From Diphasiastrum complanatum (Eukaryota; Streptophyta; Lycopodiopsida; Lycopodiales; Lycopodiaceae): DNA of 64,000 nt. The notes under the pieces are model-generated. The model searched no databases and had not been told where the DNA came from. It saw nothing but the letters and a program-made list of their open reading frames with translations. Positions 40,691-52,399 of the stretch are shown here, piece after piece. The first letter of the stretch is position 1, and the number at the start of each line of letters is the position of its first letter. The stretch is taken from NCBI GenBank assembly GCA_029204225.1, contig CM055095.1, forward strand, positions 25,712,503-25,776,502, read 5' to 3'. The translations under genes were made by a program, and so were the position numbers.

Positions 40691-41897
40691 CTTTCATTCG
40701 TTTGTCATTTTGATTCTCAACATGCTCTTTCAATTGTTTGAATTTGATAAAAGCCTCTAATTTTTATTTAATAAAATAAACAACTGTTCTTCTGGAGAAT
40801 TCGTCAATAAAAGTAATGAAATACTTTGCATCTAGCAATGAAGGAGTTTGCATAGGTCCACATATATCTGTATGAACAACATCTAACAGAACTTTTGCTG
40901 CATGCATATGGTTTGATCTAAAAGGAATCCTAGTCTGCTTTCCAAAGAGGTAGCTATGACAGACAGGGAGATCGACCTTACCAGAAGGATAGTCGAGATC
41001 AAGAACCATGGATTGTCTAGACATGTTCAAAATAGATGCATGATTCAAGTGTCCTAAACGATGATGCCATAGTAATGCTTTATTGACTAGAACAAAGGCT
41101 TTCACGGCTTGACTAGACTCAGAATAGAAATGTGCCAATCTATATAAGTAACTTTGCCTCTTGCCGAGTGCAAGGATCTTATCACTCCTATCAATAATTT
41201 TGCATTGATCAAATTCGAATTCTAACTTATGTTGATCATGCTGGAATCACAATCTTACAATACCTTCACCTTCAATAGTGTGAGTACTATTGTCACCAAG
41301 ATGAACAAATTTCTTCGTGTTGTAAGGCGTGTAGGAGTTGAAGATCTCACGTTGTGGGAAGATGAGTAAACTGTGTTTGGTTGTTGATCAGGTTGCTTGG
41401 CTGCGTTCTTCACTTGGAGAATTCGCCAATCCTTGATTTCATAGTTATTGCGCTTGCAATACTTGCAAAACATCTTCTTCTTTGACTGTGGATTTGATGA
41501 TTGTTCTTGACTTTGAGTCGGCTTTTGATTCGTTGCAGCCTTCTTGGAGTTGTTCTGCTTCTATCGCTTAGTGCCTTTGTTGACATATAGAGCATGAGAG
41601 GAGGAAGTAGACGAAGTGTCTTGACTTCTTCTATTGTCTTCTTGCAGCAACATAGTGATAACTCTAGTAAGAGTTAAATTTGAGTGTGTCGATATGATCA
41701 TCATCCAATTCTCATATGTAGAGGGCAAGCTTGAAAGCAATGTCGTAATTGCATCTTGATCGTCTATGAGTGATCCGACAGTGGCCATCTGTTGCAAGAG
41801 ATCTCTTAAACTGGTTAATGTGACTCTGAAGAGTATCACTAGTAGACATCTTGAATGTGAATAATTTCCTTCGTAGATGTAACTTAGTAGTTACGTC
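40691..41897 (-). pseudogene. copia C 3' fragment: gag C-terminus to integrase core
   Basis: Reading leftward: KLHLRRKLFTFKMST (41850-41893), the gag UBN2 part DDQDAITTLLSSLPSTYENW, a knuckle-like CKYCKRNNYEIKDW (about 41440-41470, last Cys lost), ALLWHHRLGHLN, HTDICGPM and FITFIDEFSRRT. It then fades near 40690. The stretch beginning at 41897 continues, in protein terms, the gag that stops at 49842 on the other strand. Confidence 0.82.
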
Positions 41898-42634
41898 TGT
41901 TAAATTTCACACATGTGGACTGTCCACTACATGTACTTGTGATCTCCTAAGGTGTGTAGATGCACCAAGATCAAGACTAGATTGAGATTCAAGATCTATC
42001 TTTGAATCTATGGCAAAAACACACTACTACATGCATTCAATCACTTCCAACTCTCACTCACACGTGTGGGAAGTATTCAAAAAATAATCTAAGTAAAAAC
42101 AAGCTGCTCTCCTCGGGTAGAGAGAGAAAATGCACCAAGAGCTCTCGGGTAGAGAGAGAAAGCTAGAAATCCAATAACTCACAAAATCCATGAAATCACC
42201 AAATCAATTGACTTCAAAATGAGGAGTACAATGATACTAGTAGGTCCACGAGCTACCACTATGCTTAACTATGATTGGACCACATTTTGTCACCTCTTGA
42301 TCCTATTGGATCATTGATCTATGCACCTCTTAATTCTATTGGACTATATTCAAGCACACCTCAATTTCCTATTGGACCTCACAAGGTTCCACCTCTATAT
42401 CCTATTGGACCTCTTGGAATTCATCAAACAAAAACTTTACACTTGTCTACACTCTAATTAGCAAGTGTTTAGCCTCTTACTCTATTTTGGCTCAATAGTG
42501 GCATTACAAGTGGAAATGCATAATTTGCCATCTATGCCAAATTTATTCCTATCAACATCCTACACCTAGATGCTTGATGTAAAAAACATAAGACCCCTAT
42601 ATCTAACATAGATAATCTTTTTCAATTCTTTACA
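41898..42634 (-). repeat. copia B 3' LTR (inverted)
   Basis: 737 bp. It is the reverse complement of 49843-50579, with about eight differences by eye. On the minus strand it starts TGTAAAGAATTG after the purine tract AGGAGGAG and ends AAATTTAACA. Its outer flank (41893-41897) is ACGTC, the complement of the GACGT that flanks the other copy. Confidence 0.93.
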
Positions 42635-42644
42635 CTCCTCCTAA

Positions 42645-43389
42645 AAAAATATCTATGAAGATTTGAGCATTGATCTTGATATAACTCCAAGATTAGATCT
42701 ATGCTTGATGAAAGCACTTTTGCTCAAAGGCTTGGTGAGTAGATCGGCAATACAAGAGGACGAGTTGACATGCTCCAAATAGATTTCTCCTCCAATAAGC
42801 TTTTCTCTCACAAAATGGTGTGCCACTTCTATGTGCTTGCTTCTTGCATGAAATATGGGAATATTGGCAAGAGCTTGGGCCGAGATGTTATCACACTTGA
42901 TCATTGGTAGATCATCCTCCTTGATGCAATTTAGTTCCATTAATAACCTCTTGATCCAAAGCACTTCTTTGGTAGTTGTAGTGAGTGCTTTGTACTCGGC
43001 CTCACATGAAGAGAGAGATATAGTATCTTGCTTTTTGGAAAGCCAAGATATTAGATTGCCTCCAAGAAAGATAGTGTATGCACTAATAGACTTTCGATCC
43101 ATCTTGTCACTTGCAAAGTCCGAATCCGAGTAGCCAATAATGGATAGATCTTCACTTTTATAGAGTAGACCATAATCACAAGATGAAGATACATATCTTA
43201 GAATCCTCTTGGCCATCTTCCAATGATGGATCTTAGGTTCTTGCATAAATTGACTCAATGTGTGCACACAAAAACTAAGATCGGGCCTAGTAATGGTAAG
43301 CCAAATCAAGGAGCCTACAAGACTCCTAAAAAGTGTGATGTCCTCAGAGGATCTTTCATCACCTTTATTAGGATCTTTTACAATTTGCT
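42645..43389 (-). pseudogene. copia B RNase H (3' end of pol)
   Basis: One open minus-strand frame of about 245 codons. It has LVGSLIWLTITRPDLSFCV, IGYSDSDFASDKMDRKS, LSSCEAEYKALTTTTKEVLW, IKCDNISAQALA and ADLLTKPLSK, a full copia RNase H with its Asp/Glu residues. The stop is just before the purine tract and LTR of B. The RT part that should precede it is missing; repeat R joins at about 43390. Confidence 0.9.
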
Positions 43390-44102
43390 CTAGTGCATAG
43401 AGTGGCATCAATCAAGAAGACTTCAAGAAAGGTGGGAGAAGAGCTCAAGGATCAATGAGGAAAGTTCTTTGAGCATGTTGGGGCTTTGAAAGAGATCTTC
43501 CTCCTTAATTAATTCTAATTACGATATCAAAGTGGCCCATGTATGAATAGAAAGGGACTACAATGTTAATACACGTGGTTGATTGTAGATAGTCTCTAGA
43601 TCTTAATTTCAAGTCAAAGTTGTGGAGTCCATATTACTCGATTATTTTGCCCTAGAATATATCCACAAATATGAATAGTGTAGAAAATTAAGAACACTAA
43701 TGTTGTAGTCACCATTCAATATGATAGCATAACGAAAAAGCATTTAACGTAGATAGAGAGAACCTCCATACTTAATAACAAATCAAACGACAAAGCAATA
43801 CATGAAGCCAACTTATTTGAGGTGAAAATTGACTCATATGTGGGAAGTAGTGCCTCTCCAATTCGCAGTAATGAATAGACAAGAGAAACTAGTAATGAAA
43901 AGCCAAAGGCCATCAAAGGCTGCCTTATATGGAAATCCAACCACCAATGGTCATTGATACCCAGAAGACACTAGGCAATTGCCTAATACTAAAGTGCATA
44001 CCAAAACTTAGCCTAACAAACTAGGAAAGGGACCATATCCCTGAAATTGATTATAATGCAATTTAGGCAGGTCAATAATGATGTATATCATTGGTGTTGT
44101 TT
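43390..44102 (-). repeat. inverted repeat R, left copy
   Basis: About 0.71 kb that matches 55341-56044 in the opposite orientation along its whole length. Shared words include ATTAGGCAATTGCCTA, GGAGAGGCACTACTTCCCA and TGACTACAACATTAGTGTTC. No coding. It looks like LTR material but has no primer site beside it. Confidence 0.85.
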
Positions 44103-44119
44103 CATGTTACACTGTCCAT

Positions 44120-44640
44120 GAATATCTGATGTGATTCACTCAAACAATCCAATGTCAATTGCATGATTTCACAATCTTGAACTCGCTCTCCAACAACAAC
44201 TAACTGATCACAAATCTCTTTGACCTTTAGTAGATGTTGCGCCACTATGCATTTGCAATGTGTGCAAGTTCGTCTTTAGGAATAACACTCAAGATGTGTT
44301 TGTTGTTTCAAACAATGCCTTCACCATATCCCAAGCCTCTTTCGATCCTTCAGAATCCTAAATGTAGGGAATGGTGGCATCTCTGACTGATAAATTGATC
44401 ACATTTTGTGCTTTTCGTTTTCTCTTGTCAACAGCTCGCTGATCTTCTTTAATTATTGGCCTTGTCTCTTCACTTGTCATGATCCCCACACTCCTTTTCC
44501 ATCAAAATGTTTTTCAGTTTAAATTTCCAAGTTGCATAGTTGTCGGCTCCTTCCAACAAACTTTCATTTAGAGTTGCTATTAATGTGCTTAGATGACCTA
44601 TGGTTGCAAATCTAGCTACAAAATGGGAAAATTCATTGTG
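44120..44640 (-). pseudogene. copia F gag remnant
   Basis: On the minus strand EAWDMVKALFETTNTS (about 44290-44338), then LFLKTNLHTLQMH and ICDQLVVVGE-like sequence. This is the central UBN2 gag domain of a copia element different from C and D. A TGA follows TTNTS, and other stops are present. It adjoins R, so R may belong to this element. Confidence 0.6.
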
Positions 44641-44741
44641 GAATTGACAAATGATGTCTTTGACTACTCATCAATCTAAACTATGGTTTAAAAGATATGC
44701 CACCTTGAAGATATTGACAATATAATGTCAAGAAAATGGCC

Positions 44742-46972
44742 TTAAGCTTGGAAAATGGCAGTTAATGCAAAACTGCCTTTTTCAAAAAATTTCTCCCTTG
44801 TTTGACAATTCGATTGTATGAGCTTTGCCCTTGTCTTTGAGGTCAATAAACTGATCTTCGATAAAGACGATATCTCGATTGGTGAATATTTTTTATTCAA
44901 AAAGATCATATAGCCTATAAGCTTTATTTGAAATAGTATAGCCAATGAAAATGGAGTTAATACTATGGAAGTCGAGCTTCTTCCTAATATCCTGAGGTAT
45001 ATGTGCGTAAGTGATACATCCAAACACGCGTAAATTCGAAAGTGATGGTTTGGAACATGTCCAAATTTCGTGTTTTGTTTGAGAGGCCTTTAGTCGAGCA
45101 TCTATTCTAGATATAAGCTGTAGTGGAAACAACTTTAGCCCAGAAGAATTTTGGAAGTGTCGCATGAGCAAGCATACAATTAGCCGCTTCGGCTAAGGTT
45201 CGATTCTTTCTCTCAGCAAATCCATTCGACTGAGGCGAATATGAGGTGATAAATTGTTGCTCAAATTGTTGTTCAATGCCATTGTTAAAGAAATACTTCT
45301 TGAATTTGATCAAGATGTACTCTTCCCCGTTATCAGACCTCAGTGCTTTGATTATTTTGCTAGTTTCCAATCCCGCACGCTCCTTGAATTGTCGAATTTT
45401 TTTAAAAGTCTCCGACTTTTGTTTAATGGAATAAATAGATGTTCTTCTCGAATATTCACCAACGAAGGTAATCAAATAATTTGCATTAAGCAATGATGGA
45501 GTTTGCATTGAACCACATATATTCGAGTGAACAACATCTAGAACATCTTTGCCTATGACTCGATCTAAACAAAATCCTAGTCTGTTTTCAAACAATGCAG
45601 CTATGACAAACAAGGAGGTCGACTTTATTGGTTGGATAGTCGAGATCAAGTGCTAAGGATTGTTTTGACATGTTCAACACAGATGTATGATTCAAATGGC
45701 CTATCTATTATTCCAAAGTAATGCCTTATTGACTAAAACAAATTTATTCAAGACTTGACTTTTATCAAAATAACAATGAATCAATCTATATAAGTATCCA
45801 TGTCTCTTGCCGAGTGCAAGGATCTTATTTGTCCTATCGTGACAATTCGACATTGATCAGACTCGAAAAATCTACCTTATGACCTAAATCAATAATTCTA
45901 TTTATTGACAACAGATTTGTAGAAAGTTTAGGTGCATGTAAAACATTTGATATGTCTCTAAGTATAAATGCTCCTTCTTCCATGTCGAGTATGGGAGATT
46001 GAGATGATACTATGACTACATTCGCTTGTTGATCTGATTGCTTGTTGACATTCTTTGCTTTCAATATCCCGCAATCTTGGATCTTATGATTAGTGCATTT
46101 GCAATACTTACAGAATATCTTCTTTTTCGACTTTGGATTCGATAATTGTGCTTGACCTTGTGTCAGCTTCTGATTCAATGTAGGTTGTTTAGAGTTTTTC
46201 TCCTTCTACCGTTTCAAGCCTTTGTTGACATATAGAGCATGAGATGATGAGTCAAAGAGGTGTCTTGACTTTTTCGATTGTCTTCTTGCACCAACATAGT
46301 GATAACTTGGTGAGGGTTAAATTTGAATTTGTCATCGTGATCATCACCCAGTTGTCATACATGGAAGGCATGCTAGATAGCAATGTCATAATTGCGTCTT
46401 GATTGTCAATGGTTGATGATCCGACAACTGCCATCTACTTCAAGAGATTCTTGAATTGGTTAACATGATTATGAAGAGAATCACCATTTGACATCTTGAA
46501 TGAGAGGAATTTCCTTCTGAGATGCAACTTGGAAGTCATGTCTCTCACATTATATAGTGCTCTTATGAGGTCCCATACTTCTTTCGAAGTTTGAGCTTAT
46601 GATATATGGCCAATATGAGTGTTTGATATATTGAAAATGATAAGTATGAAAGCTTCACCATCCTTCGATTTTCATTTAGAGTCGAATGTGTCATCTTCAA
46701 TCTTTAATTTGATACTCGTGACAACATCCCACAACTCGTTGACAATCAGTAAGGTGTTCATCTTAAATTTTCAGAAATAGTAATTAGATTCATTCAGCTT
46801 GTCTGTGATGAGACTGGCTTTGTTTGAATCCATGTGGAAGTTAGTTTGTCGCTGAATTGATGACTTAAGAATGAATTAATATCGTGCGATGCTATAATTG
46901 GAAATCAATAATAAGATACTGAAATTTGATACCATATATTGAAGATTATGAGCAAAATTGCTCTGATAATGA
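44742..46972 (-). pseudogene. copia D: gag to integrase
   Basis: Reading leftward from the LTR at 46973: gag (DKLNESNYYF near 46780-46810, ALYNVRDMTSKLHLRRKF near 46510-46560, MTLLSSMPSMYDNWV near 46370-46410), knuckle CKYCKCTNHKIQDC (46070-46115), the protease end, then integrase (VVHSNICGSM, ALRSDNGEEYILIKF near 45300-45340, SNGFAERKNRTLAEA near 45185-45230, RVFGCITYAHIPQ, IFIGYTISNKAYRLY). It is the same family as C. Many stops and frameshifts. It ends near 44742 before RT. Confidence 0.85.
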
Positions 46973-47215
46973 TGTTGGAAGAAGGAAAGATGATACAATA
47001 GTAACAAAATTGAAGTTGAAAAATGAACTAGCAAGCTTTGCGGAATAATGCTTCTTCTGATGCATGACTACGCCTATAAAAACGAACAAAGCTATCATGA
47101 CAATCGTCACGTTTGTACTTTTAGTAACTAACTTTGAAATCATTTGTACTAAAGTGATTTTGTAGTCAAACAATTACAGAGTATAATTGATAGATATATA
47201 ATATTGCAGTATCGG
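46973..47215 (-). repeat. copia D 5' LTR remnant
   Basis: On the minus strand it ends ...CTTCTTCCAACA and is followed by a degraded primer site (TTATCAGAGCAA). It shares AAAGTTAGTTACTAAAAGT and GGCGTAGTCATGCAT with the LTR at 48780-49300. Only about 240 bp are alignable. Confidence 0.65.
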
Positions 47216-47328
47216 GTACTTTGTATTGTTAAACTTTATACAGCTATATTTTTACCTATTATGCTATAAATTGAAGGGTTCAAAGGGTTTGGTCTTGACT
47301 TGTCAAGAGAGACTATGTGAAATATTGT

Positions 47329-47330
<2 letters not shown>

Positions 47331-47409
<79 letters not shown>
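47331..47409. repeat. (CT)n microsatellite
   Basis: About 39 CT units. Confidence 0.97.
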
Positions 47410-47413
<4 letters not shown>

Positions 47414-47424
47414 GGTAATCGACA

Positions 47425-48015
47425 TCATGTTGGATTATTCTCTCATAATCTTATAGCTAATCTACATTCATTCATTTATCCAGCTCTGCAGTTTTATTTG
47501 TTCTCTACGTAGTCTACAAAAATACACGAGAATCTCAACAGGTGGCTTCAACAACGACGAACTATCGAAGGTGTCGAAGGCTGACAATTTCTATTTTCGT
47601 CTGTTATGAATCTAACGACTTAATTAAATTGGCTAGCAAGTAAATTTCCAAGAAGTCATAACTGGATGGATGACAGCGCATTGTGGCTAAGCTCCAATTA
47701 CGATCTATGACCTAATTAGTTGCCCTAATTGGATGGGCTTAAGCGATATTCTTCATTATTATAAATAGTTGATCATTAGAGGAGAGAAATACGACAATTT
47801 TTACATTGATGTTTCTACTTTGAATATTGCTAGCAGCGCTTACTACTTATCAACAGAAGTGCATTAAACAAAGTTATCAGTTACTCATAGACAGTTTAGA
47901 GTATGTAGCTGCATTTGCTATTGTTTTGTACTCGCATCATCTTATTTGTTTATGCTACTTACTAAAGCAATCATACATTCTTATTGTGTTCAATATTATG
48001 TCAAAATGTATGCAC
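47425..48015 (+). repeat. L-family LTR fragment
   Basis: It aligns with parts of 8570-9115: TGTTGGATTATTCTC, CCCAGCTCT/TCCAGCTCT, GTCTACAAAAATACACGAGAA, ATAAATAGTTGAT, TTACTACTTATCA and GTTCAATATTATGTCA. It is truncated on the right and followed by unrelated sequence to about 48780. Confidence 0.6.
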
Positions 48016-48779
48016 AAAGTACCATAAAGTGAAGCAAGTTTTAAGATGCCTAGCTGTTACTTGCCACCACCCCACACAACAAAACCGCACAAGTTAGTCG
48101 CGTGAGGAAGACACGTGTCATAGCTGAGCATCCGTTGTTATCCATGTCCAAAACAAGATTCACTGCTTTATCAGCTCAGTTGCATTTATAACAAGTACGT
48201 CCAATCTTCCCAATCATTTACTTCATCACTTAGCAATACATTCTGCCCTTTAACGGAGCCGTATCAGGGCACAAGCCATACTGATCAGTACAAGAGCAAA
48301 ATGAATGTATTAGGTTCACATCTATACTTTACATGTAAGCAACTATCTTTCACTACATTGATAGACAGAGACATGACTATGGCCATAACGCTAGGTACTA
48401 GAGCACCTCCATGCTATACTAGCCCCCATGGATATCCCATAACCGTTTTTCGGGAGTCCAAGCACCGAACAACTTGGGAAAATCCATGCCATTCAAGTGT
48501 ACCACATGGTCGAGCCCTATATGAGTACGTGACTTTAGTTATGATAACCGGACTTAGGATGCAGGAAAAAAATATTTTACAAAAACCACAAGATCATGTC
48601 CACTTTAACGCACATAAGATCAAACTTTCCTAGATTTTATAAGTAGTACCATTATAGGAAGCATTTGTAGTATTATCATGCATGTATAAGATTTCTCGTA
48701 GTAACAAGTAAGGCTACCCACCGTATTGGGGAAGTTCCGTATAGCATTGTATCTGAATGATAGGCAAAATTAGCTGTTC
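48016..48779. other. unassigned sequence between two L-family LTR pieces
   Basis: No domain is seen. A frame of 110 codons at 48301 has no recognisable features and no support as a gene. Confidence 0.4.
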
Positions 48780-49300
48780 ATATTTAGATCGAAGTCAAGA
48801 AGTTCTCAAGTTCAGCAAGTATTGTAGTTAGCTCTCTATCAAGCTTTCAAGCTTGACTCTCTTGAGCATTCTAGCTCAGTCTTTTAGAGACTTATTTTAG
48901 AATTGCTATTATGCTACTGCTCATAAGTAGAGCTACTTATTATCAGACTTATTCTCAGTTATCCAAAGATAACTTAGAGTGCACGGTTTCTATTTGCTAT
49001 TGTTTTGCACTCATTAGCATCTGATTTTGTTTTTTCTGAATCAATACTATCTTCTTATTGCGTTCATTATATGTCAGAATGCATGCATCTCTGTATTGCT
49101 TTTGTAACTGATAGAAATTGTCTGCGAATTCAATACTTCATGTTTGGCTACGTAATCACTTAGTATCTAGCAATTTTAAAGTTAGTTGCTAATGATTGGA
49201 CGTGATTTCCATCACTACTGCTTTGTTCAATTTTTGATAGACGTAGTCATGCATTGGAAGTAGGAAGTTTTTGCTACTATTATCTATCCTATTTTCAACA
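48780..49300 (+). repeat. copia C 5' LTR (right part)
   Basis: It ends TATTTTCAACA directly before a perfect primer site TGGTATCAGAGCA (49301-49313). It aligns with 8870-9270. The left boundary is not clear. Confidence 0.72.
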
Positions 49301-49548
49301 TGGTATCAGAGCATTATATCATAGTATCAGTGTATACCTACATGATATCAAAGCATTGATTCTTCTTCAGGACCTAATACTATTTCGATATCAGAGCGAA
49401 AGCTCTAATACTTGATATCTTTCGCGATATCAAATTCATATCATATTCTTCAGTTCCTTTGAACCTTTCAGTATCAGAGAATTGATTTCCTGTTGTTGGC
49501 GTTACTACATCTTAGCGTCATCGATACAATCGACAGACAAAGTTCTAG

Positions 49549-49842
49549 ATGGATTCTCAAAAGTAAAGCTGGTCTTATCGTAGACAAGCTGAATGGATCC
49601 AATTATCATTTGTGGAAATTTAAGATGAAGACCTTGTTAATCACCAACGAGTTATGGGATGTTGTTATCGGTACAGAAGTAAAACCTGAAGACGACGACT
49701 CAAAGTGGAAATCGAAGGATGGTAAAGCTTTCGCACTTATTATCCTCAATATATCAGATACATGGATTGGACACATAGCTGAAGCTAAAATGTCAAAAGA
49801 TGTTTGGGACATCCTGAGCTCACTATATGATGTGAGGGACGT
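49549..49842 (+). pseudogene. copia C gag N-terminus
   Basis: An ATG at 49549 followed by an early frameshift, then DKLNGSNYHLWKFKMKTLL, ELWDVVIG, DDSKWKSKDGKAFALI and LSSLYDVRDV. The open frame ends where the LTR of B begins at 49843. The next residues expected for this family (TTKLHLRR) are found on the minus strand from 41893 leftward. Confidence 0.85.
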
Positions 49843-50579
49843 TGTAAAGAATTGAAAAAGATTATCTATGTTAGATATAGGGGTCTTATGTTTTTTACAT
49901 CAAGCATCTAGGTGTAGGATATTGATAGGAATAAATTTGGCATAGATGGCAAATTATGCATTTCCACTTGTAATGCCACTATTGAGCCAAAATAGAGTAA
50001 GATGCTAAACACTTGCTAATTAGAGTGTAGACAAGTGTAAAGTTTTTGTTTGATGAATTCCAAGAGGTCCAATAGGATATAGAGGTGGAACCTTGTGAGG
50101 TCCAATAGGAAATTGAGGTGTGCTTGAATAAAGTCCGATAGAATTAAGAGGTGCATAGATCAATGATCCAATAGGATCAAGAGGTGACAAAATGTGGTCC
50201 AATCATAGTTAAGCATAGTGGTAGCTCGTGGACCTACTAGTATCATTGTACTCCTCATTTTGAAGTCAATTGATTTGGTGATTTCATGGATTTTGTGAGT
50301 TATTGGATTTCTAGCTTTCTCTCTCTACCCAAGAGCTCTTGATGCATTTTCTCTCTCTACCCGAGGAGAGCAGCTTGTTTTTACTTAGATTATTTTTTGA
50401 ATACTTCCCACACGTGTGAGTGAGAGTTGGAAGTGATTGAATGCATGTAGTAGTTTGTTTTTGCCATAGATTCAAAGATAGATCTTGAATCTCAATCTAG
50501 TCTTGATCTTGGTGCATCTACACACGTTAGGAGATCACAAGTACATGTAGTGGACAGTCCACATGTGTGAAATTTAACA
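49843..50579 (+). repeat. copia B 5' LTR
   Basis: 737 bp, TGTAAAGAATTG...AAATTTAACA, preceded by GACGT (49838-49842). It is the partner of 41898-42634. A 60-codon minus-strand frame is identical in both copies but is an LTR by-product. Confidence 0.93.
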
Positions 50580-50592
50580 TGGTATCAGATCC
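50580..50592 (+). other. copia B primer binding site
   Basis: TGGTATCAGATCC directly after the LTR, one base away from the iMet site TGGTATCAGAGCC. Confidence 0.88.
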
Positions 50593-51336
50593 TACCTAAG
50601 GTTACCATGCATTTTGATCCATCTAAGTGAAATTTTTTTCATTAATCTTGAGCTAGAAGTTGTCAAGGCCCATTTTTCTAGCTATCTTGTTCAATCTTGG
50701 ATCAAAAGAGATCAAAAGGACATTGATTGGGTCTGACCTGGTACTGTACGGAATCAGGTGCTCAGACACGTGTGAGGAACATCCAATTTCAGTTTGGAAG
50801 TTCTCTCTCATGTTTGATCCATTTATCTTGCTTGATAGCTTGTTTTGAAGCTATTTTTGTCTAGTTTCTGTTGCAATCAGTTTCATTCCATTTGGTTGAG
50901 CCAATCAAAAGTTATAAGCTTTTGAAGAGGGTTAGGTAGGGCACCTAGACCTGGGTGGACACATTTGGTTTGGTCAAGAGATTGCTTGGTTGATCCAAAA
51001 TCACAGTTGTATGCTTGCCAATCTCATCTATATGTGATCTAGGCACTGTTTTGAGATCTTAGCCATTTTGTTTCATGCAATATCATTGTATTTGAGTCAA
51101 ATTTGGTTTTTTAGTGTATTTCACACGTGCTAAGAGTGTTAGATCCTAACTTTGCCTATACTCCATCATTTGATGTGAAATAGATCTTGTTTTAGAGAGA
51201 TTTGAGTAGCTAGTGAGAATCAATTCACAAATTGTTGTAAGATCTTTCATAGGAGGAGATACTACTCAATTATTGGATCCTATTGAAAGTGTGTAACAAC
51301 ATTTATTGTTCATCATTTGAGTTTTCTTGACTTCAA

Positions 51337-52044
51337 ATGTCTTCAATGGGTTCATCCTTGTTGGAACCAAGTGAAAGATTGACCACTTCAAATTATTCAA
51401 TTTGGAAAATGAGGATGGAGTCCATCTTGATCCTTCAAGACGTGATGGACATAGTTCTTGGCCTTGAAGAAGAACCACAAGTTCTTCAAGAGGTTCAAAA
51501 ATACAAAAAGAGAGCTAGGATGGCTCTCCACTACATTAAGATGAATGTCTCTAATGAGATATTGAGGGAGATAGGTACTTGTACAATAGCCAAAGAAGCT
51601 TGGGATTGTCTCAAGACTATCTGTGAGGCTAAGAATACCTCTAGGCTTCTCACTCTTAGGAATCAAATCTTTCAAAGTAGCCAAAAGAGTGATGAGAGTG
51701 CATCTAGTTATGTTTTGAGAGTAAAAGATATTCATAGAGAGCTTGCTTGTATTGGTGATTCCATCAATCAAAATGAGCTAGTTCAAGTCATTCTCAATGG
51801 CTTGAGAAGTGAATTTGATAATCTTGTCCAATCCTATGCCATTAAGGAGGAGCTACCAAGTTTGGAGGCTCTCCAAAGTGTGCTAATTTCAGAAGAATTA
51901 AGACAAGAGTACAAGCTCTTGAGGATGGACAAGCTTTCTCTCACTCATAATGATGGCAAAGCTCTCTTTGCCAAGGATAAGCACAAAGAGAGGAGCAAGA
52001 ACCAACATCAACAATCCTCAAGCAAGGACAAAGCATGTTCATAG
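51337..52044 (+). CDS. copia B Gag, N-terminal part
   Basis: A 235-residue open frame about 750 bp after the primer site. RLTTSNYSIWKMRMESIL is the gag N-terminal signature. ALHYIKMNVSNEILREIGTC and AKEAWDCLKTICEAKNTSRL form the UBN2 core, followed by LVQVILNGLRSEFDNLVQSY and a Lys/Gln-rich tail. It ends TGA/TAG-side before any recognisable knuckle. Retroelement function only; not expected to have a host role. Downstream sequence to about 52375 is unclear gag-tail-like material. Confidence 0.82.
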   Translation: MSSMGSSLLEPSERLTTSNYSIWKMRMESILILQDVMDIVLGLEEEPQVLQEVQKYKKRARMALHYIKMNVSNEILREIGTCTIAKEAWDCLKTICEAKNTSRLLTLRNQIFQSSQKSDESASSYVLRVKDIHRELACIGDSINQNELVQVILNGLRSEFDNLVQSYAIKEELPSLEALQSVLISEELRQEYKLLRMDKLSLTHNDGKALFAKDKHKERSKNQHQQSSSKDKACS

Positions 52045-52399
52045 GAATTTCACTCAAGACAATAGCCATGAACAAGGAGCTTCTCAATTGTCAAGAACTT
52101 GTGGACGATCTTCTTTATTCATGCAATACAATACAAAGCTCCCTCACAAGAGAGGGGGACTCTTAAATAAGCAAGAGGGCTGCCCATGTGGAGCCTAAGT
52201 GCAATTCCACTAATTTAGAAATTACAAGTGGAAATAACTCTTCCACTAGAGGTCACCATCAAAAGGTGGCTCACTCTAATTTATTTAAGAGGGGTCTACA
52301 TTTATTTACATTGCTTAGGAATGTTACTAACTCTTACATGGTCGTTCCTTCTCTGGGATTCACCATGTAGGCTCACATGGAAACAATCTGTAATCCTAG

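Noticed and set aside
42275..42457. 60-codon frame identical to one at 50020-50202
   Set aside because: Both lie inside the two 737-bp LTRs of copia B; identity follows from LTR homology, and there is no start context or domain.
48301..48633. 110-codon frame
   Set aside because: No domain, no paralogue and no biased composition; length is within chance for this much sequence.
51397..51771. Minus-strand frame opposite copia B gag
   Set aside because: Shadow of the gag frame, whose motifs (NYSIWKMRM, EAWDCLK) are on the plus strand.
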